A stretch of 5,740 nucleotides of DNA, from contig JAILGR010000070.1 in the NCBI GenBank assembly GCA_024696565.1, forward strand, positions 1 to 5,740, given 5' to 3'. Made by a program: the position numbers and the translations under genes. The stretch comes from Acholeplasmatales bacterium. Its GTDB lineage: Bacteria; Bacillota_I; Bacilli_A; Acholeplasmatales; Anaeroplasmataceae. Positions 1 to 5,740 of this stretch are shown one piece after another (position 1 is the stretch's first letter; each line of letters starts with the position of its first letter). Under the pieces are notes generated by a model. That model did no database searches. It was not told where the DNA came from and worked only from the letters and a program-made list of their open reading frames with translations.

Positions 1-99
1 GAATTAGATGAATTAATTTTAATGCTTGACCGTTTATTTGGTAAGGAGCAGTTCTTAGTTTCAAAAGAATTTATTCAAGATTTAAAGAAGAACGCATAA
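1..99 (+). CDS. C-terminal end of an unidentified protein (5' truncated by window)
   Basis: Frame 1 is open from the first base and ends at a TAA at 97-99, giving the last 32 residues of a protein that starts upstream. The fragment is a leucine-rich amphipathic stretch (ELDELILMLDRLFG) followed by a basic end (DLKKNA), probably helical. Codon use (TTA, GAA, AAG) matches the following gene. It lies 34 nt before the start at 134 with no terminator-like hairpin between, so it is probably co-transcribed with that gene. The fragment is too short to assign a family. That it is a real gene end is inferred from the open frame, codon use and spacing. Confidence 0.6.
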   Translation, partial: ELDELILMLDRLFGKEQFLVSKEFIQDLKKNA

Positions 100-117
100 T
101 AAAGAATTTTAACTTAA

Positions 118-126
118 GGGAGGAGG
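118..126 (+). promoter_or_regulatory. Strong ribosome binding site for the 870-residue protein
   Basis: GGGAGGAGG contains a full AGGAGG core at 121-126, 7 nt before the ATG at 134. This fixes the start of the long gene and implies high translation initiation. Confidence 0.85.
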
Positions 127-133
127 TATTGTT

Positions 134-2746
134 ATGGCGAAAAAAGATAAAGACTTCGGTAATGATGAATTACAAGCCTATTATGAAAAGGCTTACCAAG
201 CTTTAGACAATGAAACCCAAAACGACACCTACGGATCTTACATTTTAAACAGAGTTAAGGGTGGTCAAAAAACAGTATTCAATAAGACTCAATCTGAAAT
301 TCGTAATTTCGATATGTCATTCTTGGACACTATTGAATCTGTTTATCCTGCCATTACTAAGATTATGAGAGACCCTAAGAAGTCACTACGCTATGAACAA
401 GAAGTAGTAGCTGTAGAAAAGGCTAGAAAGACTAACTCAGATACAGTTAGACATTTATCTAGCCACACTCATTTAATCAAGGAAATTAAGAAAAATGGTG
501 ATGTTATTCCTTCTAAAGTATTAAATACTTATGCTGAAGAAGAATTAGCCATTTATGAGAACCGCTTCATTAAGTCTTTAGTTAGACGTCTAGAAATCTT
601 CTTAGAGAGAAGATATGAAGTAATGAAAGTATCACTAGAATCATTTGAAACTGAAAGATTAAATGTTTCAGATGAATTCTTAATGTCTGGTCAAACTGTA
701 ACTGTATCTTTAGATATAGCTATTAAAAATGACTTAACTACTAATGTTGAAAATACTAAAGAACAATATAATAGATTATTATTTATCCGTGAAATGGTTC
801 AAGCGTTAAAAGGAACTGATTTCATGCGTGCTCTAGCTAAAGCTAGACCTGTTATGCCACCTATTATGAAAACTAATATCATTATGCATAACCCAGACTT
901 TAAATTATGTTATGGTTTATGGTTATATCTAGATAGAGTAGATGGTATCGCAACTAATATTGATATTAAAGAAAAATCATATAAATATTCTGCAAACTTT
1001 GATAAAGATATTAATAATATCATGGCTTTAGCCTTAACTACTTTTATTAAGAACCGTCAAATTGATGGTGTATATTCATCAAGAAAAGTAGGACAAGTAA
1101 AGAGTCCTAAGCCAATTGAGAATCAATCACTAGAGCTTGAGATGAATTTAGAAGCAGATAATAATAAACTAGAAGATTATACAATGAACCAATTATTGTT
1201 AGATCAAACTGTAAAATATTTTGAAGGTTCTATGCAAGGCTTACAAGAAACAGGTGCGCCTTATAATGAATCTGTAAGAGTAGTTTATAGACAAATGCTA
1301 GATATGGTTGATCAATTATATCCAAAAGCATTTGGTGTATCTGATGATGAATTTGATTCTGCTGACTTATATAAACAATTAGAATACGCAAGACGTGAAA
1401 TGATGGTTGCTAAAATTGTTAAGCAACAAAAACAAATGGCTCTAGCTAAAATGGGTAGAGAAGAAAAGCGTATTGAAAAATTAATCTTAAAGATTGAAGA
1501 AAAGATTAAGAAAAAAGAAATCAAAGATAGAGAGCGTCTTGCAAGAGAAGAAGCTAGACTTGAAGCACAGCGTCAAGCTGCTCTTGAACGTGAAAGAAGA
1601 AAAGAAGCTAAGCGTAAAGCTCTTGAAAAGGCTGCTGTTGAAGCTGCTAAGGCTGTTGAAAGAAAGATTCAAGATAGAAAGAAAGCCGAAAAGGCTGCTA
1701 ATATGGGTAGAATTAAGGATATGACTTTAATGCAGCCAATATTAGATAGAAAGAGAATTCACTTAAAAGAATTAAGAGAAAAAGAACGTGGTGCTTTTGA
1801 AAATCCAGATGATAAGATTGAGGCAATTAAGCCAGAAGATATCTCTATGCCAATTAGAAGAAGAGATGATTATGATGACTTATCAGATGAAGAACTTGAA
1901 TCATTAATGGCTGAAAATGACTTACTAGATATTCCTGAAGATATTCCAGAATATAAAGAACCAATTAAGAAGAAAGTCGTTAAGAAGGTAGTTAAACAAG
2001 CTCCTAAGGAAGAAGAAAAACCAAAAGAAAAGAAGAAACTTGAAGATATATCTGAAGATAACTTCGATCAACTATCAGATGAAGACTTAGATGCGTTACT
2101 TGGTATCAATTCAGGTGTTACTGATTTCAATGCGGCAGATGTATCTGGTGATGATGAAGAAGAAGTAAAACCATCTATTTCTAAAAATAGTGGTAAGAAA
2201 AAATCTAAAGATGAATTTGATGATTTCTTAGATTCTATTCCTGAAAAAGAACCAGAGCCTGAAAAAGAAGAGCCTCAAATTTCAACTGAAGAATTAGATT
2301 CTGCCTTAGATGATAATAAAGAGGTAGAAGATAATAAGGATTCAGAAATTAATGATATCGTATCAAATATTCCTGATGAAGTAGATGAACCAGTTATAGA
2401 GGATAATAAAGAAGATACTAAAGATGAATTTGATGATTTCTTAGATTCTATTCCTGAAAAGGATCCTTCAGATATTCCAGAAGAATTACCAGAAGAAATG
2501 GTAAAAGAATTTGAAGAAGAACCAGTTGAAGAAACTAAAGCAGCAGAAGATACTCCTACTGAAGAAGTTAAAACAGAACCTAAAGAAGAATCACCAAAGG
2601 TTGAAGCTAAATCAAAAGATGATGAATTTAGAGATATCATAAATTCTAAGCCAAAGAAAGATGAAGATGAATCTGATGATGATTTTGATAACATGTCAGA
2701 TGAAGAACTTGAGGCTTTAATGGCCCAAAATGATTTGGATTTTTAA
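134..2746 (+). CDS. Large cytosolic protein: DUF2357-like N-terminal part, coiled coil, acidic repeat-bearing tail; function unknown
   Basis: Encodes 870 residues, with the ATG set by a strong ribosome binding site and a TAA stop. Three parts are visible. Residues 1 to about 400 look folded and lack a signal peptide or membrane segment. They include YENRFIKSL (141-149) and an RPVMPPIMKTN...NPDFK stretch (238-257), which recall DUF2357-family proteins; this is a weak recollection, and no PD-(D/E)XK nuclease motif is visible. Residues about 418-525 are a Lys/Glu/Arg/Ala-rich stretch predicted to form a long coiled coil. Residues about 560-870 are acidic and low in complexity, so probably disordered. 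This tail carries repeated motifs: LSDEELESLMAENDL at 583-597, LSDEDLDALLG at 647-657, MSDEELEALMAQNDL at 854-868, and DEFDDFLDSIPEK at 693-705 and 764-776. The stop is 12 nt before the signal peptidase start, so the two are probably translated from one message. A scaffold or adaptor role is possible but unproven. The gene itself is certain; its function is not. Confidence 0.9.
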   Translation: MAKKDKDFGNDELQAYYEKAYQALDNETQNDTYGSYILNRVKGGQKTVFNKTQSEIRNFDMSFLDTIESVYPAITKIMRDPKKSLRYEQEVVAVEKARKTNSDTVRHLSSHTHLIKEIKKNGDVIPSKVLNTYAEEELAIYENRFIKSLVRRLEIFLERRYEVMKVSLESFETERLNVSDEFLMSGQTVTVSLDIAIKNDLTTNVENTKEQYNRLLFIREMVQALKGTDFMRALAKARPVMPPIMKTNIIMHNPDFKLCYGLWLYLDRVDGIATNIDIKEKSYKYSANFDKDINNIMALALTTFIKNRQIDGVYSSRKVGQVKSPKPIENQSLELEMNLEADNNKLEDYTMNQLLLDQTVKYFEGSMQGLQETGAPYNESVRVVYRQMLDMVDQLYPKAFGVSDDEFDSADLYKQLEYARREMMVAKIVKQQKQMALAKMGREEKRIEKLILKIEEKIKKKEIKDRERLAREEARLEAQRQAALERERRKEAKRKALEKAAVEAAKAVERKIQDRKKAEKAANMGRIKDMTLMQPILDRKRIHLKELREKERGAFENPDDKIEAIKPEDISMPIRRRDDYDDLSDEELESLMAENDLLDIPEDIPEYKEPIKKKVVKKVVKQAPKEEEKPKEKKKLEDISEDNFDQLSDEDLDALLGINSGVTDFNAADVSGDDEEEVKPSISKNSGKKKSKDEFDDFLDSIPEKEPEPEKEEPQISTEELDSALDDNKEVEDNKDSEINDIVSNIPDEVDEPVIEDNKEDTKDEFDDFLDSIPEKDPSDIPEELPEEMVKEFEEEPVEETKAAEDTPTEEVKTEPKEESPKVEAKSKDDEFRDIINSKPKKDEDESDDDFDNMSDEELEALMAQNDLDF
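2205..2247 (+). repeat. Direct repeat copy 1 (43 bp, in frame)
   Basis: A 43-bp stretch identical to 2418-2460, starting CTAAAGATGAATTTGATG. It encodes KDEFDDFLDSIPE and the first bases of the next Lys codon within the acidic tail of the 870-residue protein. The copies are 213 bp (71 codons) apart, so both are read in the same frame. A diverged third copy at protein level (KDDEFRDIINSKPKK, residues 828-842) lies further along. Confidence 0.9.
2418..2460 (+). repeat. Direct repeat copy 2 (43 bp, in frame)
   Basis: Exact second copy of 2205-2247, encoding the same acidic peptide at residues 763-776. Identity at synonymous positions as well as at protein level points to recent duplication or gene conversion within the tail. 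Confidence 0.9.
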
Positions 2747-2758
2747 AGGTTTTAGCTT

Positions 2759-3454
2759 ATGAATATATTTGCTAAGGTATTTAAAAGAAAATCAAAAGAT
2801 GAGCCAATTTATAAACAAGTAATAGGATATGTAGTAAGTATGCTATGTATCCTATTATGCTTGTATATAACTATTGAGGTTATAGTTTCAAATAACCAAA
2901 ATAGACCTCCAAGAATCTTTGGACTTAGTGTATCTTATGTACCAACTGAATCTATGGAACCAACAATTAAACAATCTTCATATATCATGTTTTCATATGC
3001 TACTTTTGATAGTGTAGGTGAAGGTGATATTGTAGTTTATCATAATGATGAAGAAAATATCTTTGTTGTCCATAGAATAATTAGTAAAAATGAAGAAACA
3101 GGAGTTATTATTACTAAAGGTGATAATAATTCTATAGAAGATCCTCTAGAAATTACTAAGGAGAAAAATATGGTTTATGGTAAATACTTAACCACCTTAG
3201 GATTTATGGCAATGTTTAGTGGTGGCATCAATCAAAATCTAATATTTATAATATTAATAATTATCTTTGTTATTATGCTTGGTATGCAAATATTTAGTAT
3301 GTTTATTAAAGGCAAAACAGAGAAATTAAAAGAAGATAAAGAGGCTAAAAAAGCTTTATTAAGAGAAGAAATGAAACGTCAAATCTTAGAAGAAGAATTA
3401 GCTAAATTAAAGAATCAAAGTAATGAAAATAAAGAAGATAATCACCAAAATTAA
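2759..3454 (+). CDS. Type I signal peptidase, SipW/S26B (Ser-His) type, with charged C-terminal tail
   Basis: A 231-residue membrane protease that would remove signal peptides from exported proteins at the outer face of the membrane. Hydrophobic residues 21-45 form the first membrane anchor. The catalytic serine is Ser65 in PTESMEPTI. The second catalytic residue is His105 in VVHRII, where ordinary bacterial enzymes have lysine; this Ser/His form is typical of Bacillus SipW and of archaeal and ER signal peptidases. TKGDNNSIEDP (119-129) is the conserved KGD...D box, with Asp122 and Asp128 as likely triad or structural acids. Residues about 161-183 form a second membrane span. Residues 184-231 are a Lys/Glu-rich, probably coiled-coil tail, expected in the cytosol if both spans cross the membrane. 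A weak AAAGG (2745-2749) overlapping the upstream stop precedes the ATG by 9 nt, suggesting translational coupling. Two SipW-type signal peptides are encoded just downstream, so these are likely substrates. The symbol sipW is not assigned because orthology cannot be shown here. Confidence 0.92.
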   Translation: MNIFAKVFKRKSKDEPIYKQVIGYVVSMLCILLCLYITIEVIVSNNQNRPPRIFGLSVSYVPTESMEPTIKQSSYIMFSYATFDSVGEGDIVVYHNDEENIFVVHRIISKNEETGVIITKGDNNSIEDPLEITKEKNMVYGKYLTTLGFMAMFSGGINQNLIFIILIIIFVIMLGMQIFSMFIKGKTEKLKEDKEAKKALLREEMKRQILEEELAKLKNQSNENKEDNHQN

Positions 3455-3498
3455 TTATTTTAAAAAGTTTATCGATTTAGACAATAATGGCATTTTTG

Positions 3499-3527
3499 TT
3501 GAAAACATTTTTTGATAGTGTTATTAT
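3499..3527 (+). promoter_or_regulatory. Candidate sigma-A-type promoter, distal
   Basis: TTGAAA at 3499-3504 and TATTAT at 3522-3527 are separated by 17 nt, each one mismatch from consensus. In such AT-rich DNA chance matches are common. If used, the leader before the riboswitch would be about 120 nt long. Confidence 0.4.
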
Positions 3528-3610
3528 AAAAATTATGCAAAAAAAATAGGCACAATTATAAATATGTCTAACAAAAAAGCATTATTTCTACTCATTTCAA
3601 TTTGGCTTTA

Positions 3611-3639
3611 TTGAAAAAAATATTATGGTATGTTAACAT
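3611..3639 (+). promoter_or_regulatory. Candidate promoter for the riboswitch and surface-protein transcript
   Basis: TTGAAA at 3611-3616 is followed after 17 nt by TAACAT at 3634-3639, preceded by TGT, giving an extended -10 (TGn). Predicted initiation near 3646 would start the RNA just upstream of the riboswitch aptamer, a usual layout. The -10 matches consensus at only 4 of 6 positions, so it is preferred over the distal candidate mainly on position. Confidence 0.45.
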
Positions 3640-3656
3640 TTAAATACAATTTAAAT

Positions 3657-3737
3657 ATGATAATATTTAGGCAAAGCTGGAGCAATCTAGTGACGCAAAG
3701 CTATAGGGTCTTATATAGATAGCCAGTTGCATTATAT
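3657..3737 (+). promoter_or_regulatory. Cyclic di-GMP-I (GEMM-I) riboswitch aptamer
   Basis: The core matches the GEMM-I pattern. GGCAAAGC at 3670-3677 is followed by the P2 hairpin, with GCTGGA (3676-3681) pairing with TCTAGT (3686-3691) and closed by a GCAA GNRA tetraloop. Next comes the conserved GACGCAAAGC at 3692-3701. P3 then begins, GCTAT (3700-3704) pairing with ATAGC (3719-3723), with the AGGGTCT segment between. The 3' end GCCAGTTGC (3722-3730) resembles the conserved GCCAGGTTGCC. In this family the tetraloop docks into a receptor in P3, and c-di-GMP binds at the three-helix junction. P1 is the weakest part: ATAAT (3660-3664) can pair with ATTAT (3731-3735), extendable by two pairs with one bulged G, so the outer boundaries are approximate. 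It lies directly upstream of the two exported-protein genes and overlaps an intrinsic terminator. Confidence 0.88.
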
Positions 3738-3752
3738 TGGCTATCTATTTTT
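3715..3752 (+). terminator. Intrinsic terminator, riboswitch expression platform
   Basis: The left arm ATAGATAGCCA (3715-3725) pairs perfectly with TGGCTATCTAT (3738-3748), giving an 11-bp stem with a 12-nt loop and a T-tract at 3748-3752. The left arm includes the 3' strand of aptamer P3 (3719-3723), and the loop and right arm take up the 3' side of P1. Aptamer and terminator therefore cannot form together. Ligand binding should disrupt the terminator, which makes this an ON switch. It may also stop read-through from the upstream block. Confidence 0.85.
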
Positions 3753-3759
3753 AATGATT

Positions 3760-3765
3760 AGGAGG
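3760..3765 (+). promoter_or_regulatory. Ribosome binding site of the first exported-protein gene
   Basis: AGGAGG lies 7 nt before the ATG at 3773 and 8 nt after the terminator T-tract. It is outside the terminator stem, so control here looks transcriptional and not by hiding the ribosome binding site. The same AGGAGGTGT string recurs before the next gene. Confidence 0.85.
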
Positions 3766-3772
3766 TGTTCTA

Positions 3773-4642
3773 ATGAAAAAACTAAATACATTTTTATCAT
3801 TTGCTTCATTAGTGTTTACTTCCTTTTTGCTAGTATTCCTAATTTTTGCATGGTATGTTACAAATAAAGTTGCAACTGTATCTGATGGTACTGGTGCTGT
3901 AGCTGATTTGGATGAATTATTAGATACTGCAGAATATTATAATTTCCAATCTGTAAGTGGAAATGTATATACAGTTAGACAATATGTTAAACATACATTT
4001 GGGGAGCATGAAGATAGAGTTCAAATTAGATATTATGAAAATGATGGAACTGCAATTGCAGAACCAGATACAAGTCTAAATGATGGTTATGATGGTCAAT
4101 TCAAAATGAATGAATTTGACTATTTAAAACAAGGTTTTTCAAAATATTTAATTAAGTTAACATTAAAAGAAGGAAAAACCTTAGGACATTTACAATTTTT
4201 ATCAACTGCTAGTTATTTTATAGGATTTTCCAATGGCTCTGGTAATGGAAGTGTAACAAGTGTTAGTAATTTATCAATGTCATCTGTAATTAAGTTTGGA
4301 CAATTAACTACAACTCCAACATTTGGAGCCAATAATTCAACTGTTACTATCATAGGTGGTCCATCTGATAATCCTTTAGATGCAAATCATTATGAACACT
4401 TTGAATATACAAATAATGGGTATGATTATAATGGTGCGATAACAGCATCAACAAAGACTTTAATTAGTAATGTTCAACCAGCTACAGCAAATGATAGCGT
4501 AGTTATCTATTTACTTGTTGATTATAATGTAGATGCACTTAATGCATTCTATGGATATAATCTACAAACATCAAGCGAATGGACAAATCCAGCTGCTCCA
4601 CAATTTACTAATTTAGATTTTAAGATTTTTATTCTAGGATAG
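3773..4642 (+). CDS. Exported protein with SipW-type signal peptide, beta-rich, family not recognised
   Basis: Encodes 289 residues, start fixed by AGGAGG at 3760-3765 and stop TAG at 4640-4642. Residues 2-3 are Lys-Lys and residues 7-26 are strongly hydrophobic. They are followed by AWYVTNK (26-32), which resembles the end of SipW-processed signal peptides such as that of TasA (small residue, then aromatic residues, then a polar N-terminus). Cleavage near Ala26 is inferred; Ile at -3 is not ideal, so it could remain membrane-anchored. The rest has no second membrane span, no LPXTG motif and no cysteine. It is rich in Thr, Ser, Asn and Tyr with alternating hydrophobic stretches (YLIKLTL at 125-131, VVIYLLVDYN at 243-252, LDFKIFILG at the C-terminus), suggesting beta-sandwich folding. 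A TasA/camelysin-like fold is possible but cannot be shown by eye. It is the first gene after the c-di-GMP riboswitch, so a matrix or surface role under c-di-GMP control is likely. Confidence 0.88.
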   Translation: MKKLNTFLSFASLVFTSFLLVFLIFAWYVTNKVATVSDGTGAVADLDELLDTAEYYNFQSVSGNVYTVRQYVKHTFGEHEDRVQIRYYENDGTAIAEPDTSLNDGYDGQFKMNEFDYLKQGFSKYLIKLTLKEGKTLGHLQFLSTASYFIGFSNGSGNGSVTSVSNLSMSSVIKFGQLTTTPTFGANNSTVTIIGGPSDNPLDANHYEHFEYTNNGYDYNGAITASTKTLISNVQPATANDSVVIYLLVDYNVDALNAFYGYNLQTSSEWTNPAAPQFTNLDFKIFILG

Positions 4643-4646
4643 GAGG
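4641..4646 (+). promoter_or_regulatory. Ribosome binding site overlapping the upstream stop codon
   Basis: AGGAGG begins inside the TAG stop of the previous gene and ends 9 nt before the ATG at 4656. It decides the start: the nearer ATG at 4651 hits TGA after two codons. The overlap suggests coupled translation of the two exported proteins. Confidence 0.85.
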
Positions 4647-4655
4647 TGTAATGAT

Positions 4656-5740
4656 ATGAAGAAGATATGGATGTTTTTAATGACCATTATTTGTTCTATA
4701 GGTATCGCTATATGCGTAGCCCAAGCATGGTTTATCAATGGCTTCGATGTTGATCCTCTAGCAACAGGTTCTTCAACTGAAGCATACTATCATTCTGGTA
4801 CAGGAACTGAGTTAGATCCTTATGTTATTACAACACCTAGACATTTATATAATTTAGCATGGTTACAATACCTTGGTAAATATAATAAAGATAAGAAAAA
4901 TGGAACAAATTTCCCTGCAACTTATTTTAAGATTGGTACATCAGCTGGAATCACTATTGATATGGCTGATTGGCCACTACCTCCTATTGGTACAGCAAAA
5001 TATCCTTTTATTGGTAATTTTAATGGTAATGGTGCAACCATTACTAACCTAACAACTACTAACAAATTTAGCGAATTTAATGGTAAAACTCCTTCGGGTG
5101 TTAATAATTCAAATTTTGAAGCTGATTATTGTGGTACTATTGGCTTCTTTGGAGCTATTGGTGCATATGATGGAAATATTATTTCTGAATCAGACTCTAC
5201 TAATAATAGTTTTACTTATGACACAGCTAACAATAAGGTATATAATTTTTATTTAAATGATAATGAAGTTCATACTTGTAGAAGTACAACTTTAATAGGT
5301 GCAGTAGCCGGTTACGTTAATGCTGAAATTTCAGATGTTGGTGTAATTCAACCTCACCTAAACATCCAAACATCAGCAACTTCTAAATTATCTGGTAAAA
5401 CTTCCAATTTAAGCGACTTTGCGGTTGTTGGTTATGCAGAATCAGCATATACAACACAAAAAACAAAATCATCAACTGTTATCTATAACCCAACTTATGA
5501 TTACTCACACTTTAATTTTAAAGGTATGGGTTCTGAAGCAAATTGGGGTGGATCAATCGACTTTTATAAAACATGGACTAGAATTCAAACTGTTCTTCCA
5601 ATGAGCACTACATATCGAGTTTCTAGTTATAGAAATTCTGAAATTCAATATAATTATACTCATGAAGATGTTTATACTACTGGAAGTACAAGTTCGGTTT
5701 ATAATTTGTCTAGTTATAGTAGAATTGCTAGAGATATGAG
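4656..5740 (+). CDS. Large exported surface protein with GLUG-like repeats (3' truncated by window)
   Basis: Open from the ATG at 4656 to the window end, giving 361 complete codons and two bases; the stop lies beyond. Residues 4-24 are a hydrophobic signal segment ending AQAWFING (22-29). This has a good A-x-A site at Ala22-Gln23-Ala24 and the AWF feature of SipW-type signal peptides. Next comes GTELDPYVITTPRHLYNLAW (50-69), of the kind that precedes GLUG/beta-helix surface regions (G-T-x-x-x-P-Y-x-I ... L-x-x-L). PPIGTAKYPFIGNFNGNG (109-126) followed by ATITNL matches the common PIG....PF.G.F.GNG..I.NL pattern. GTIGFFGAIG (160-169) and LIGAVAGYVNAEISDVGV (213-230) are further GLUG-like segments. 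Cys159 and Cys208 could form a disulfide. It probably acts as an adhesin or matrix protein on the cell surface. Whether it ends in a sortase signal, a membrane anchor or free cannot be seen. It is the second gene of the riboswitch-controlled unit, 13 nt after the first. Confidence 0.85.
   Translation, partial: MKKIWMFLMTIICSIGIAICVAQAWFINGFDVDPLATGSSTEAYYHSGTGTELDPYVITTPRHLYNLAWLQYLGKYNKDKKNGTNFPATYFKIGTSAGITIDMADWPLPPIGTAKYPFIGNFNGNGATITNLTTTNKFSEFNGKTPSGVNNSNFEADYCGTIGFFGAIGAYDGNIISESDSTNNSFTYDTANNKVYNFYLNDNEVHTCRSTTLIGAVAGYVNAEISDVGVIQPHLNIQTSATSKLSGKTSNLSDFAVVGYAESAYTTQKTKSSTVIYNPTYDYSHFNFKGMGSEANWGGSIDFYKTWTRIQTVLPMSTTYRVSSYRNSEIQYNYTHEDVYTTGSTSSVYNLSSYSRIARDM

Larger units (their letters stand above)
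3455..3656 (+). other. AT-rich intergenic region between the signal peptidase gene and the riboswitch
   Basis: No open frame with a ribosome binding site and no GC-containing hairpin with a T-tract is visible after the signal peptidase stop. The stretch holds two candidate promoters, listed separately. With no terminator of its own in view, read-through from the upstream block could reach the riboswitch terminator at 3715-3752. Confidence 0.6.

Noticed and set aside
1312..1672. Minus-strand open frames across 1312-1524 and 1487-1672
   Set aside because: They lie opposite the coiled-coil part of the 870-residue gene, are Phe/Ser-rich as expected for the complement of Lys/Glu codons, and lack ribosome binding sites.
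1494..1724. Plus-strand 76-codon frame rich in Lys and Leu
   Set aside because: It is a shifted reading of the coiled-coil coding region with no ribosome binding site.
2205..2460. CRISPR array or mobile-element repeats
   Set aside because: There are only two exact copies, in frame within a coding sequence and encoding the same peptide; no spacer regularity, transposase or inverted ends.
2275..2694. 139-codon minus-strand open frame
   Set aside because: It is the Ser-rich antisense of the acidic GAA/GAT-rich tail, an artefact of codon bias, with no supporting start signals.
134..2746. McrBC-type nuclease or defence gene
   Set aside because: Only short DUF2357-like fragments are seen. No PD-(D/E)XK motif is visible, and the tail and neighbours point elsewhere, so no defence function is called.
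3455..3500. Intrinsic terminator directly after the signal peptidase gene
   Set aside because: The T-runs here are not preceded by a convincing inverted repeat.
4651..4659. ATG at 4651 as start of the second exported protein
   Set aside because: The frame reads ATG ATA TGA and stops at once. The ATG at 4656, 9 nt after AGGAGG, opens the long frame.
5419..5604. Plus-strand 61-codon frame
   Set aside because: It lies inside the GLUG-like gene that stays open in another frame from 4656 to the window end; low-complexity His/Gln/Leu composition and no ribosome binding site.

Overview
This is an AT-rich window from a low-GC Gram-positive bacterium (Firmicutes/Bacillota). It has strong AGGAGG ribosome binding sites, tightly packed co-directional genes, TGG as the tryptophan codon and no in-frame TGA, so the standard genetic code fits. 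The unusual proteins and the lack of a close match to a well-studied genome suggest an uncultured Bacilli/Erysipelotrichia-like lineage. That placement is inferred from sequence style only.

All genes lie on the + strand in two transcription blocks. Block 1 (1-3454) holds the last 32 codons of an unidentified gene, an 870-residue protein (134-2746) and a type I signal peptidase (2759-3454) 12 nt later. The 870-residue protein has a folded N-terminal part with some DUF2357-like features, a long charged coiled coil and an acidic, repeat-bearing disordered tail. The signal peptidase has a Ser/His dyad like SipW and the archaeal/ER enzymes, not the usual bacterial Ser/Lys dyad.

The 318-nt gap (3455-3772) holds the main regulatory element: a cyclic di-GMP-I (GEMM-I) riboswitch aptamer, preceded by a plausible promoter. 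Its 3' half overlaps the left arm of a strong intrinsic terminator, the layout expected of a ligand-ON transcriptional switch. A second possible promoter lies further upstream.

Block 2 (3773 to the window end) starts just after the switch. It encodes two exported proteins whose N-termini look like SipW-type signal peptides, with a hydrophobic core followed by AWY/AWF. The first is a 289-residue unidentified protein. The second is a large surface protein, cut by the window end, with GLUG-like glycine-rich segments.

Taken together, the window looks like a c-di-GMP-induced surface or matrix protein locus sitting beside its probable dedicated SipW-like signal peptidase. It is reminiscent of the tapA-sipW-tasA logic in Bacillus, but with different substrates and a different control element. 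The signal peptidase and riboswitch calls are well supported by visible motifs. The link between peptidase and substrates, and the role of the 870-residue protein, are inference.
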